Assembly: GCA_017405305.1 (NCBI GenBank)
Contig: JAFRAT010000017.1
Coordinates: 33,712 to 97,711 of the forward strand
Length of the DNA stretch: 64,000 nt
Direction of reading: 5' to 3'
From: Aeriscardovia sp.
GTDB lineage: Bacteria > Actinomycetota > Actinomycetes > Actinomycetales > Bifidobacteriaceae
Numbering within the stretch: position 1 is the first letter of the stretch; each line of letters begins with the position of its first letter. Shown here piece by piece: positions 17,002 through 25,868 of the stretch. A program made the translations under genes and the position numbers. Under the pieces are notes generated by a model. That model worked only from the letters and a program-made list of their open reading frames with translations. It was not told where the DNA came from and searched no databases.

Positions 17002-17041
17002 AAAGGCGGCCGCGGGCGAGGGACGGATCAGGGCCGCCTTT
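17002..17041 (-). terminator. Terminator downstream of tRNA-Leu
   Basis: AAAGGCGGCC (17002-17011) and GGCCGCCTTT (17032-17041) are complementary; read on the minus strand the stem ends in T4. It lies just past the tandem repeat beyond the 3' end of tRNA-Leu. Confidence 0.7.
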
Positions 17042-17043
17042 AG

Positions 17044-17077
17044 AACCAAGGAAAACCAAGGAAAACCAAGGAAAACC
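17044..17077. repeat. Short tandem repeat, 10-bp unit, 3.4 copies
   Basis: AACCAAGGAA is repeated three times head to tail followed by a partial AACC. It lies between the tRNA-Leu 3' end and its terminator. Confidence 0.9.
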
Positions 17078-17085
17078 GGGGACCG

Positions 17086-17165
17086 TGCGCGAGAAGGGAC
17101 TCGAACCCTCATGTCAAAGACACAGGAACCTAAATCCTGCGCGTCTACCATTTCGCCACTCGCGC
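17086..17165 (-). tRNA. tRNA-Leu (anticodon UAG)
   Basis: Minus-strand class II tRNA of 80 nt: acceptor GCGCGAG/CTCGCGC with discriminator A, anticodon loop TTTAGGT in the CAGGA/TCCTG stem, a long variable arm (TGTCTTTGACA) and T loop TTCGAGT. Confidence 0.92.
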
Positions 17166-17219
17166 GAGAACGGGGCGGCAGGCCTTCCATCGTCGGGAAA
17201 GCGCCGCCGCACAAAAAAG

Positions 17220-17292
17220 AGCCACTTGACAGAATCGAACTGTCGACCTTCTCATTACGAGAGAGACGCTCTACCGACTGAGCTAAAGTGGC
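17220..17292 (-). tRNA. tRNA-Thr (anticodon CGU)
   Basis: Minus-strand 73-nt cloverleaf: acceptor GCCACTT/AAGTGGC, D arm GCTCAGTCGGTAGAGC, anticodon loop CTCGTAA, T loop TTCGATT. The last anticodon-stem pair is a T-T mismatch, otherwise the fold is regular. It forms a pair with tRNA-Leu, 54 bp apart. Confidence 0.92.
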
Positions 17293-17411
17293 CTTCCGCT
17301 TGCCGAAACAGACAATCCCACACAAGCACGACCAGCATAGCCTGTTATTTCGATATTGTCCACTTGACTATCACGCCGGCGGCCGCAGGAGAGGCGTGTA
17401 CCCTGGAAAAA

Positions 17412-18632
17412 ATGAGGGGAACGGCGGCACAGCTGGAACGGACGACGGGACAGGGACCGCGCCAGTGGCGCGTCGAGGCGCTGCGGTTGGTGGCCATCGG
17501 CGGCATCGCGGTTTTCCACACTTTCGTTCCCTGGTTCGACAAGATGGCGTATGCCGCCCCGTTCCCGACGGACTGCCGTGGGCTGTCCACATCGTTCTGG
17601 GGGCTGTTCCTGCTGGGCTGCATCAACCTGCTGGGCGCGATGGGCAACGCCATCTTCTTCATGATCTCGGGCTATTTCCTGCTGCCGTCAATGGCGCGGG
17701 ACAGCCATCGGCCGGGGTACGCAGCCCGCCAAGGGTTCAAGGCCGCCCGCCGGGCGGCCGTTATCGTCGCCACCATCGCCGTGTACAGCGTGCTGACGGT
17801 GTTGCTCGTGGCGTTGCTGCACATCCCCGGTCCGGATTTCCACACCACGCGCTGGCTGGTCATGGACCTGGAATTCGTCTGGCTCTACCTGCTTTTCGTC
17901 ATCATCGCCCCGCTGGTCGCGCGGGCGCAAGACCGCTGGAGCGCCTGGCCGCTTGTCTTGATCGCCGCTTTTATCGTCGTCTTCGCGCTTAACGGCTACG
18001 TGGCCTTCTTCTCGCAGGGCGGCGTCAACCACGCGCTGGACGGCTGGCGCAAATGGCTTAGCGCGGCCACGTACTTCGTCGGGTTCTGCCTGGCCGGCTT
18101 GATGGACCAACACCGCGCCAGCCTGCGCCGCTGGGGGGCCGCGCCCCTGTGGTGGGCGATCGGCGCGAGCGTCGTCGTCGAACTGGGCGCGGCCGCACTG
18201 AAGTCGCCATGGCTTTCGGGAGCGATCTCCTTCAAATCGACGTCACTCCTGTCGTTCTGGCTTGCTCTGGCGGCCCTGTCCTGCGCAGTCCTGCCGCGCG
18301 GCGAGCGCGCCGTCGCCCGGCCCGCCGGAGCGCGCCACGCCAGCCATTTGCCAGACGACCGGCCCGGCCCTGCCGCCGTCCGCCTGTTGGCCAGCGGCAT
18401 CCTCGGCTTCTACGTGTTCCAATCGATGCTCACGCGCTTCTGGCATTCGCTCATCATCCCGGCACTGGACGGCCTCGCCTCCGGTCCGTCGGTCCCGTTC
18501 TCCGCGACGCTGCTGTTCGTCGCCGCCGGCACCGCCGCGAGCCTGCTTTACGCAACGGTCCTGCTGTGCGTCGACCGCGTCGTGCGCCAGCCGGCGACCC
18601 GAGCCATCACCCAGATCTTCCAGCGCCGCTAA
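17412..18632 (+). CDS. Acyltransferase family 3 integral membrane protein
   Basis: The 406-residue protein has about ten membrane helices in the acyltransferase-3 arrangement, beginning with WRVEALRLVAIGGIAVFHTFVPW, which carries the helix-1 histidine expected in the family, and FFMISGYFLLPSM after helix 2. Such enzymes O-acylate cell-wall polymers, glycolipids or exopolysaccharide. The acceptor is unknown. The start at 17412 is chosen because a TACCCT box (17399-17404) ends 7 nt upstream, as in other leaderless genes here. The much longer frame reads through two antisense tRNA genes and is rejected. Confidence 0.82.
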   Translation: MRGTAAQLERTTGQGPRQWRVEALRLVAIGGIAVFHTFVPWFDKMAYAAPFPTDCRGLSTSFWGLFLLGCINLLGAMGNAIFFMISGYFLLPSMARDSHRPGYAARQGFKAARRAAVIVATIAVYSVLTVLLVALLHIPGPDFHTTRWLVMDLEFVWLYLLFVIIAPLVARAQDRWSAWPLVLIAAFIVVFALNGYVAFFSQGGVNHALDGWRKWLSAATYFVGFCLAGLMDQHRASLRRWGAAPLWWAIGASVVVELGAAALKSPWLSGAISFKSTSLLSFWLALAALSCAVLPRGERAVARPAGARHASHLPDDRPGPAAVRLLASGILGFYVFQSMLTRFWHSLIIPALDGLASGPSVPFSATLLFVAAGTAASLLYATVLLCVDRVVRQPATRAITQIFQRR

Positions 18633-18727
18633 ACGCGCTGATTGCAACGTTTCCCAGCAACCGCGGTGTCTGCTTCGGACAGTATTTTTGAAGTGTCTTT
18701 CGCATCAACGTCGAGGAAAGGACTGCC

Positions 18728-20422
18728 ATGGTCATCGAATCACCAGTGGACGCCACGAAAACGCAGGCATGGGCGGAGCTGACGCAAATGTACACGGACA
18801 TGCACAAGAAAGGCATCGACCTGCGGCGCTGGTTTGCCGACGAGCCGAACCGCGCACGCGAGCTGTCCTTCGACGCGGGCGACCTGCGCATCGACCTGTC
18901 CAAGAACCTCATCCAGCCATCGATGGTGCCGATCTTCGCCCAACTCGCCGAGGAAGTCCACCTGCGCGCGCGCACGGAGGACATGTTCGCCGGCAAGCAC
19001 ATCAACGTCACCGAGGACCGCGCCGCGCTGCACACCGCGCTACGCCGCCCCGAGTCCGACATCGGCTCCGTCGTGGCCGACGGCCAGGACGTCGTCTCCG
19101 ACGTGCGCGCTATGCTCCGGCGTGTCTACGCGTTCGCCGACAAAGTCCGCTCCGGCGAGTGGACCGGCGTGACCGGCAAGCGCATCGAAACGGTCGTCAA
19201 CATCGGCATCGGCGGCTCCGACCTGGGCCCCGTCATGGCGTACGAGGCGCTCAAGCCGTACGCCGACGCCGGCATCTCCGCACGATTCATCAGCAACATC
19301 GATCCGAACGACATCGCGGAGAAGACCCGCGGCCTCGACCCGCAGACCACGCTGTTCGTCGTCGTCTCCAAGACCTTCACGACCGTCGAGACCATCACCA
19401 ACGCCACCGACGCGCGCGCCTGGCTGCTTGATTCCCTGACCGCGTCCGGCGCCATCGACGGCTCCGAAGAATCCCACGCCGAGGCCGTGCGCCGCCACTT
19501 CGTCGCCGTGTCCACCGCGCTGGAGAAAGTCAAGGCCTTCGGCATCGCCCCGGAGAACACCTTCGGATTCTGGAACTGGGTCGGCGGCCGTTACTCCGTC
19601 GACTCCGCGGTCGGCACCGTCCTCGCCATCGTCCTCGGCCCACGCCGCTTCGACGACTTCCTCGCCGGTTTCCACGCCATGGACAAATACTTCCGCACCA
19701 CGCCGTACGAGAAGAACGCCGTAGCCCTCATGGGCCTGATGAACGTATGGTACACCGATTTCTTCGGTGCCGAGTCCCACGCCGTCCTGCCGTACAACCA
19801 GTACCTGCACCGCTTTCCGGCTTACCTGCAGCAACTGACCATGGAGTCCAACGGCAAATCCGTGCGCTGGGACGGCACGCCGGCGCGTTCCAAGACGGGC
19901 GAGATATTCTGGGGAGAACCGGGCACGAACGGCCAGCACTCCTTCTACCAGCTCATCCACCAGGGCACCCATCTCATCCCGGCGGACTTCATCGCCTTCG
20001 CCAACACGCGCAACCCACTGCGCTGCGGCGACCAGGACGTCCAAGAGCTGCTCCTATCCAACTTCCTGGCCCAAACCAAGGCGCTCGCATTCGGCAAAAC
20101 CGCCGACGAAGTCCGCGCCGAAGGAACACCCGACGTCATCGTGCCCGCCCGCGTGTTCAACGGCAACCGACCGACCACGTCGATTTTCGGCGACGAGCTG
20201 ACCCCGTATTCGCTGGGCGAGCTCATTTCCCTGTACGAGATGATCGTCTTCACCGAGGGCACCGTCTGGGGCATCGACTCCTTCGACCAGTGGGGAGTGG
20301 AGCTCGGCAAGATCCTGGCCAAGCAGATCAGCCCGGCGCTGTCCCAAAACGACGAGGCGCTCGCGGCCCAGGATCAGTCCACGCGCTCGCTGATCGAGTG
20401 GTACCGCGTCCATCGCCGCTGA
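18728..20422 (+). CDS. pgi: Glucose-6-phosphate isomerase
   Basis: The 564-residue protein has full family length. It carries the two PGI signatures: [15 protein letters not shown] (DTS-like site) and [31 protein letters not shown], as well as [18 protein letters not shown] for phosphate binding. It interconverts glucose-6-phosphate and fructose-6-phosphate and, in bifidobacteria, feeds the fructose-6-phosphate shunt. GAGGAAAGGA lies 5-8 nt before the ATG. It is transcribed alone. Confidence 0.97.
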   Translation: MVIESPVDATKTQAWAELTQMYTDMHKKGIDLRRWFADEPNRARELSFDAGDLRIDLSKNLIQPSMVPIFAQLAEEVHLRARTEDMFAGKHINVTEDRAALHTALRRPESDIGSVVADGQDVVSDVRAMLRRVYAFADKVRSGEWTGVTGKRIETVVNIGIGGSDLGPVMAYEALKPYADAGISARFISNIDPNDIAEKTRGLDPQTTLFVVVSKTFTTVETITNATDARAWLLDSLTASGAIDGSEESHAEAVRRHFVAVSTALEKVKAFGIAPENTFGFWNWVGGRYSVDSAVGTVLAIVLGPRRFDDFLAGFHAMDKYFRTTPYEKNAVALMGLMNVWYTDFFGAESHAVLPYNQYLHRFPAYLQQLTMESNGKSVRWDGTPARSKTGEIFWGEPGTNGQHSFYQLIHQGTHLIPADFIAFANTRNPLRCGDQDVQELLLSNFLAQTKALAFGKTADEVRAEGTPDVIVPARVFNGNRPTTSIFGDELTPYSLGELISLYEMIVFTEGTVWGIDSFDQWGVELGKILAKQISPALSQNDEALAAQDQSTRSLIEWYRVHRR

Positions 20423-20547
20423 CAGCTAAATCGCCGGCGGGCGTTGTTCGATCCCGGGCGCCGCCGGCCCTGGCCTCCGGGCCGTCCTTCCCGGCCGCCC
20501 CTCTTTTGAGGTTCGCCACAGGTTTCGATGCTGGTCCGTTCAGGAAT

Positions 20548-20576
20548 TTGAAAAAACCGGCACGATGTTGTATTCT
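20548..20576 (+). promoter_or_regulatory. Sigma-70-type promoter of rho
   Basis: TTGAAA (20548-20553) and TATTCT (20571-20576) are exactly 17 bp apart. The start codon of rho is about 145 nt downstream, leaving a long leader with no obvious gene. Confidence 0.75.
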
Positions 20577-20721
20577 GGAAATGGTCCCGGCGGAAATGAC
20601 GATTTTTCCCCGAATTTTGGCCGATTCCCATTGAGTCCGCATGAATCACAGGCGTACTATAACGGTTTCGTTTCTTTACGTTCCGCGGCGGACGCGCTGC
20701 TGGTTGACGAAAGGTATGAGA

Positions 20722-22485
20722 GTGTCAGCAAGTCAGGATCTGACCAGTATGAAGTTGGTGGAACTCAAAGAGTTGGCGAAGCGGATGGGGCTCCGTGGCA
20801 CCTCGATGATGAGGAAAACGGAACTGATCGCCACGCTGCAAGCTGCCCGCTCCGGAGGCAAGGCCCCGGCTGGCGTGGCCACCGCCACGCCGCGCGTCGC
20901 GCGCCGTTCCCAGGCGTCCGCGACCGCCGACGCGAAGGACGAGAACCAGGGGAGCGCCTGCGCCAACGGCCCCGCCGCCGCGGCGTTCGCTGACAAGCCG
21001 GCGTTCGTCGAATCCGCTGCTCCGCGCGCCAAGGGCCTGCGCCGCCCGCAGACCGAGGGTATCGAAAAGCTCGATTTGGGCATCACGCTGCCCACTCGCC
21101 AGGATGGCAAGCGCCGTCACGACGGCATGGACTTTAACGAGGAGCAAAGCCGCGGACTGGACAGCATCCTCGCCGTCCTGCCGGACCACTCCGGCCGCCA
21201 TAGTGACGACGGATTGCGCGATCGCCAGCGCGAAGACCATGCCGAACGCGGCTTCCGTCGCCAGCACGACCGCGCCGGCCGTCGTTCCGACCGCGACAGC
21301 CACGAGGAAGCCCGCGAATCCCGCCCAGAGCACGAGAATCGGCCGCTGGTCCCGGTAGCCGGCATCGTCGACATCCTCGACTCCTATGCGTTCATCCGCA
21401 CGAGTGGCTACCTGCCGGGGCCGAACGATGTGTACGTGTCCATGGGCATGGTCAAGAAGTACGGCTTGCGCAAGGGCGACGCTGTGCAGGGCGCCATCCG
21501 TCCTCCGCGCGAGAACGACCGCCGTTCACGACGCCAGAAGTTCGTGCCGCTCCAGGCCATCACCTCCATCAACGGCATGGACATGGAGGAAGCCCGCGAG
21601 CGTCCGCAGTTCAGCAAGCTGACGCCGTTGTACCCGCAGGAGCGTCTGCGCATGGAAACGGAGCCGAGCAAGCTCGTCGGCCGTCTCATTGACATCGTGT
21701 CTCCGATCGGCAAAGGTCAGCGTGGCCTCATCGTCGCGCCTCCGAAGGCCGGCAAGACCATTACGCTACAGAACATCGCCAACGCCATCACAGCGAACAA
21801 TCCCGAGTGCCATTTGATGGTCGTCTTGGTGGACGAGCGTCCAGAGGAAGTCACCGATATGCAGCGCACAGTGCATGGCGAGGTCATATCCTCGACTTTT
21901 GACCGTCCGGCGTCCGACCACACCATCGTCGCCGAGCTGGCCATCGAGCGCGCCAAGCGCCTGGTGGAGCTGGGCCAGGACGTGGTCGTGCTGCTGGATT
22001 CCATCACCCGCCTGGCGCGCGCCTACAACATCGCGGCGCCGGCGTCGGGCAAGGTGCTTTCTGGCGGCGTGGACGCGCAGGCCCTGTACCCGCCGAAGAA
22101 GTTCTTCGGCGCAGCCCGCAATGTCGAGAACGGCGGATCCCTGACGATCATCGCCACGGCGCTGGTAGAGACTGGCTCCAAGATGGACGAGGTCATTTTC
22201 GAGGAGTTCAAGGGCACCGGCAATATGGAGCTGAAACTCTCCCGCGACCTAGCGGACAAGCGTCTTTTCCCTGCCATCGACATCTCCGCGTCCGGCACGC
22301 GCCGCGAAGAGCTCATCACACCCAAGGCGCAGCTGGCCATCATCTACCGTCTCCGCCGCCTGTTGGGGGGCATGGATGCGGAGCAGGCCTACCAGACGTT
22401 GGTGCCGCGGGTCAAGAAGACGCCGACGAACAAGGACTTCTTCACCGTCATCGCGCAGAACATGAATCTGCCAAAGACCGCCTGA
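20722..22485 (+). CDS. rho: Transcription termination factor Rho
   Basis: About 587 residues. An N-terminal Rho-N domain ([17 protein letters not shown]) is followed by a roughly 180-residue charged insertion rich in Arg, Asp and Glu, typical of actinobacterial Rho, then the OB-fold RNA-binding domain ([23 protein letters not shown]) and the RecA-type ATPase with Walker [13 protein letters not shown], Walker [17 protein letters not shown] and the Q/R-loop region. The enzyme is a hexameric RNA translocase that ends transcription. GTG at 20722 is preferred because AAAGG lies 7 nt upstream; ATG at 20716 is too close to it. Confidence 0.95.
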   Translation: MSASQDLTSMKLVELKELAKRMGLRGTSMMRKTELIATLQAARSGGKAPAGVATATPRVARRSQASATADAKDENQGSACANGPAAAAFADKPAFVESAAPRAKGLRRPQTEGIEKLDLGITLPTRQDGKRRHDGMDFNEEQSRGLDSILAVLPDHSGRHSDDGLRDRQREDHAERGFRRQHDRAGRRSDRDSHEEARESRPEHENRPLVPVAGIVDILDSYAFIRTSGYLPGPNDVYVSMGMVKKYGLRKGDAVQGAIRPPRENDRRSRRQKFVPLQAITSINGMDMEEARERPQFSKLTPLYPQERLRMETEPSKLVGRLIDIVSPIGKGQRGLIVAPPKAGKTITLQNIANAITANNPECHLMVVLVDERPEEVTDMQRTVHGEVISSTFDRPASDHTIVAELAIERAKRLVELGQDVVVLLDSITRLARAYNIAAPASGKVLSGGVDAQALYPPKKFFGAARNVENGGSLTIIATALVETGSKMDEVIFEEFKGTGNMELKLSRDLADKRLFPAIDISASGTRREELITPKAQLAIIYRLRRLLGGMDAEQAYQTLVPRVKKTPTNKDFFTVIAQNMNLPKTA

Positions 22486-22544
22486 GAGGGCGTATCCGCA
22501 GGGGAGGCACGGTCCGCTGCTCGCTTGGCAGCGTTTTGCAGGCG

Positions 22545-22811
22545 TCACGGTCTCACTGCGCGTCGGCTTTCTTCGCGCGGCATGAAGAGGCGGTGGACGA
22601 TGGTCGCCAGCGCACCGCCGGTGGCGGGGCCGTCGACCTTGCCGGTGACGCCGATGACAGGCGTCACGAAGAAGAAGAAGATCATGACGATTTCGATGAC
22701 GATGGTCGGCCCGGAGCTTCGCCAAAGCGTTGAAGCCAAGGCGCGAACAATGAAGCCTTTGGAGGCGAAGCGCCGCAGCGGATCGGCCGCGGCGCGACCG
22801 CCGAGAAACAA
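22545..22811 (-). CDS. Possible small membrane protein (uncertain)
   Basis: The open frame of 88 codons starts at TTG and contains one very hydrophobic helix (GPTIVIEIVMIFFFFVTPVIGV) followed by a positively charged end. The hydrophobic stretch and the antisense strand's meaningless acidic translation favour this strand, but there is no clear ribosome-binding site and no family is recognised. The rest of the 555-bp rho-valS interval holds only the inverted repeat at 22908-22962. It may be a real small protein or a relic. Confidence 0.35.
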   Translation of the reverse strand: MFLGGRAAADPLRRFASKGFIVRALASTLWRSSGPTIVIEIVMIFFFFVTPVIGVTGKVDGPATGGALATIVHRLFMPREESRRAVRP

Positions 22812-22907
22812 CTCCGAACGTTCCGATGGACCCGGCGGCGCGTTTCCTCCGGGCGGTTTTCCTCCCTCTATCGGTGGTGTCCGGGAACCGGCAGCGTTCC
22901 CAGCACG

Positions 22908-22962
22908 GCAGAGGGTCCGATGTCACCGCACCGCGACGGCGCGGTGACATCGGACCCTCTGC
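22908..22962. terminator. Perfect 22-bp inverted repeat between rho and valS
   Basis: Arms 22908-22929 and 22941-22962 are exactly complementary around an 11-nt loop. There is no U tract on either side. It lies between convergent transcription units and is the longest perfect stem in the window. Confidence 0.75.
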
Positions 22963-23040
22963 TACCCAGAAAGGGATCGGCCGCGGCCGGCGCAGCCCAT
23001 TCCGTTTCCCGCGGCCTGGCGCCGCGCGGACCCAGTCGGT

Positions 23041-25803
23041 TCAGTTCTTCTTTTTCTTGGCCAGCGGTTCGCCCAGCTCGGCGTCGGACGTCAGGACCAG
23101 GTGGTCGGCAGCGGCCTTGTCATAGGCTGTCTGCGTGGCGTCGGCCTCGATGCCAGCGGCGGCGATGTCCTCGTCGCCCAGTTCCGCCAGACGCGCCTCG
23201 CCGGTCACTTTGCCGGCCTGCAGCACGTCGCCGAAAGCGGCTTCGATGTCCCGCACGCCCTGCGGCATGGCCTTGAGCGTCACCGACAGGATCGGGGTCT
23301 TCATGGAGACCCTTGCTTCGGACTTGACTTTGCGCAGGGCCGCGAGCGCGGCGCCGGCGTTGTCGAGGATGGACACGGATGCGTCGGCGGCGATGGACTC
23401 GTAGGCGTCAGCGTCCGGCCAGGCGGCGCGGTGCACGGAGCCTTCGCCCGCGTGCATCCAGTGCCAGATTTCCTCGGTGGCGAACGGCAAGTACGGCGCG
23501 AATAGGCGGGCGAAGGCGTCGAGACCCAAGCCCAGAGTGGTGCGCGCGGAAGCCACGGCTGCTTCGGACGGCACGTCGTCGTGGTCGTCAGCGGTGCCGT
23601 AAGCGCGGTTCTTCACCAGTTCGATGTAGTCGTCGCAGAATTCCCAGAAGAAAGTCTCAATGAGGTTGAGCGCCTTGGCGTGGTCGAACTCGTCCAGCGC
23701 CGTGGTGGCCCTGCGCACGACGGACGCAAGCTTGGCCATGGCCGCCTTGTCGAGCGGCTCGGTCACGTCCGCCGGATTCCAGACGCCTTGCGCGCTCTGG
23801 CCCACATGGTGGTTCTCGTCCTCGCGGCCGATGCCCAACGCGAACTTGGTGGCGTTAAGCAGCTTGATGGCCAGGCGGCGGCCGATTTTCATCTGGCCGG
23901 TGTCGTAGGTGGCGTCCACGCCCAGGCGGGCGCAGGCGGCCCAATAGCGCACGGCGTCGGCGCCGAACTTGTCGATCGGCTCCTTGGGCACCACGACGTT
24001 GCCCTTGGACTTGCTCATCTTCTTGTGGTCCGGATCGAGGATCCAGCCGGAGAGAGCGGCGTCCTTCCATGGCAGCACGTGGTTCTCGAGATGCGAGCGC
24101 ACGATGGTGCTGAACAGCCAGGTGCGGATGATGTCCTGGCCCTGCGGGCGCAGATCCATCGGATAGGTTTTTTCGAACAGGCCGTCGCCCTCGTCCCAGT
24201 GCGTGACGATCTGCGGGGTCATGGAGCTGGTGGCCCAGGTGTCCATGATGTCCTTCTCGGCGGTGAAGCCGTTGGGCTGGTCGCGCTGCTCCTCGGTGAA
24301 GCCTTCCGGCACATCGGTCGTCGGGTCTATCGGCAGGCGGTCCTCGGACGGCGTGATCGGGTGGTCGTAGTCCACGACGCCATCGGTCTTGACCGGATAC
24401 CACAGCGGGAACGGGACGCCAAAGAAGCGCTGACGGCTGACGAGCCAGTCGGTGTTGAGGCCGTTGACCCAGTTGCCGTAGCGCGCGCGCATGAAGTCCG
24501 GGTGGAAACGCAGCTCGGCTCCGCGGTCGAGCAGCTGGCGGCGCAGGTCCATGTCGGTGCCGCCGTTGCGCAGATACCATTGGCGGGAGGTGATGATCTC
24601 GAGCGGCTTGTCGCCTTTCTCGTAGAAGTTCGTCATGCGGGTGGTGGGCTGCGGCTCGCCGATCATCTCGCCGGATTCGCGCAGCGCCTCGACAAGGACC
24701 TTGCGTGCGCTGAACGTGGTCTTGCCGCTCATGGCCGCGTAGACTTCGCGGCCATGAGCGGTGGCGATCCAGTCCGGGGTTTCCGGGTTGATGCGACCGT
24801 TGCGCAGGAGGATGGCGCGGGTCGGCAGATGCAGGTCGCGCCACCAGGAGACGTCGGTCACGTCGCCGAAGGTGCAGCACATGGCAATGCCGGCGCCCTT
24901 GTCCATTTCCGCCGCCGGGTGGGCGAGGACCGGAACCTCGACGCCGAAGAGCGGGCTGAGGACGGTCGTGCCGAAGAGGTCCTTGTACCGGCCGTCGTCG
25001 GGGTTAGCGATGAGGGCCACGCAGGCGGGCAGCAGCTCCGGGCGGGTGGTCTCGATACAGACGTCGCCGCTGCCGTCGGACTTATGGAAAGCGAGCTTGT
25101 GGTAGGAACCAGGGTATTCGCGGCTTTCCAGTTCGGCTTGCGCCACAGCGGTCTGGAATGTGACGTCCCACAGGCCCGGCGCTTCCTTCTGGTAGGCCTC
25201 GCCGCGGGCGAGGTTGCGCAGGAAGCCCTTCTGGGCCACGCGGCGGGCGCGTTCGCCGATGGTGTGATAGGAGTTCTTCCAGTCCACCGACAGGCCGAGT
25301 CGGATCCACAGGTCCTTGAACTGCTGCTCGTCCTGGGCGCTCAGCTTCCCGCATAGCTCGATGAAGTTCTGCCGGGAGCAGGGAACCTGGTCGCGCGCGT
25401 CGATTCTCTTGCTGGACGTGCCTTCGAATGGCGGCTTGAAGCCGGGGTCGTATTTGAGGGACGTGTCCACGCGCACGCCGTAGTAGTTCTGCACGCGGCG
25501 CTCGGTCGGCAGGCCGTTGTCGTCCCAGCCCATCGGATAGAAGACATCATAGCCGCGCATGCGTTTGTACCGGGCGATGATGTCGGTGTGGGTGTAGCTG
25601 AACACATGGCCCACGTGCAGGTGGCCCGACACGGTCGGCGGGGGTGTGTCGATGGAGTAGACGGCCTTGCGGTCGCGGTCGCCCTGGAAGGCGAAGGTCT
25701 GGTTCTTCTCCCAGTCCTTCGTCCATTTGTCTTCGAGCCCCTCGACGCCGACTTTGTCCGGCAGCGGCGTCAGATTCGCTGTGATGCTTCCGTCAGTTGT
25801 CAT
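23041..25803 (-). CDS. valS: Valyl-tRNA synthetase
   Basis: The 920-residue class I synthetase has the HIGH-type motif in PPPTVSGHLHVGHVFSYTHT, the KMSKS motif in DPDHKKMSKSKGNVV, and the editing domain between them. The C-terminal coiled-coil arm usual for ValRS is short here (ends PLAKKKKN). It charges tRNA-Val and edits threonine. The ATG at 25803 fits the family N-terminus; the gene is transcribed towards rho and followed by the 22-bp inverted repeat. Confidence 0.97.
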   Translation of the reverse strand: MTTDGSITANLTPLPDKVGVEGLEDKWTKDWEKNQTFAFQGDRDRKAVYSIDTPPPTVSGHLHVGHVFSYTHTDIIARYKRMRGYDVFYPMGWDDNGLPTERRVQNYYGVRVDTSLKYDPGFKPPFEGTSSKRIDARDQVPCSRQNFIELCGKLSAQDEQQFKDLWIRLGLSVDWKNSYHTIGERARRVAQKGFLRNLARGEAYQKEAPGLWDVTFQTAVAQAELESREYPGSYHKLAFHKSDGSGDVCIETTRPELLPACVALIANPDDGRYKDLFGTTVLSPLFGVEVPVLAHPAAEMDKGAGIAMCCTFGDVTDVSWWRDLHLPTRAILLRNGRINPETPDWIATAHGREVYAAMSGKTTFSARKVLVEALRESGEMIGEPQPTTRMTNFYEKGDKPLEIITSRQWYLRNGGTDMDLRRQLLDRGAELRFHPDFMRARYGNWVNGLNTDWLVSRQRFFGVPFPLWYPVKTDGVVDYDHPITPSEDRLPIDPTTDVPEGFTEEQRDQPNGFTAEKDIMDTWATSSMTPQIVTHWDEGDGLFEKTYPMDLRPQGQDIIRTWLFSTIVRSHLENHVLPWKDAALSGWILDPDHKKMSKSKGNVVVPKEPIDKFGADAVRYWAACARLGVDATYDTGQMKIGRRLAIKLLNATKFALGIGREDENHHVGQSAQGVWNPADVTEPLDKAAMAKLASVVRRATTALDEFDHAKALNLIETFFWEFCDDYIELVKNRAYGTADDHDDVPSEAAVASARTTLGLGLDAFARLFAPYLPFATEEIWHWMHAGEGSVHRAAWPDADAYESIAADASVSILDNAGAALAALRKVKSEARVSMKTPILSVTLKAMPQGVRDIEAAFGDVLQAGKVTGEARLAELGDEDIAAAGIEADATQTAYDKAAADHLVLTSDAELGEPLAKKKKN

Positions 25804-25868
25804 GCGGCCCAGTCTACGAATCGCTTGCGACGACTCGCGTCCGGTCTGCTCTGCTAGTTCCGCGCCGG

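Noticed and set aside
17044..17077. Possible CRISPR array
   Set aside because: Repeats are 10 bp with no spacers and no cas genes nearby.
16959..17411. N-terminal extension of the acyltransferase frame
   Set aside because: It runs antisense through tRNA-Leu and tRNA-Thr and past the tRNA terminator; the membrane protein starts at 17412.
23581..25356. 591-codon plus-strand frame opposite valS
   Set aside because: Antisense shadow of a well-conserved synthetase; no family features.
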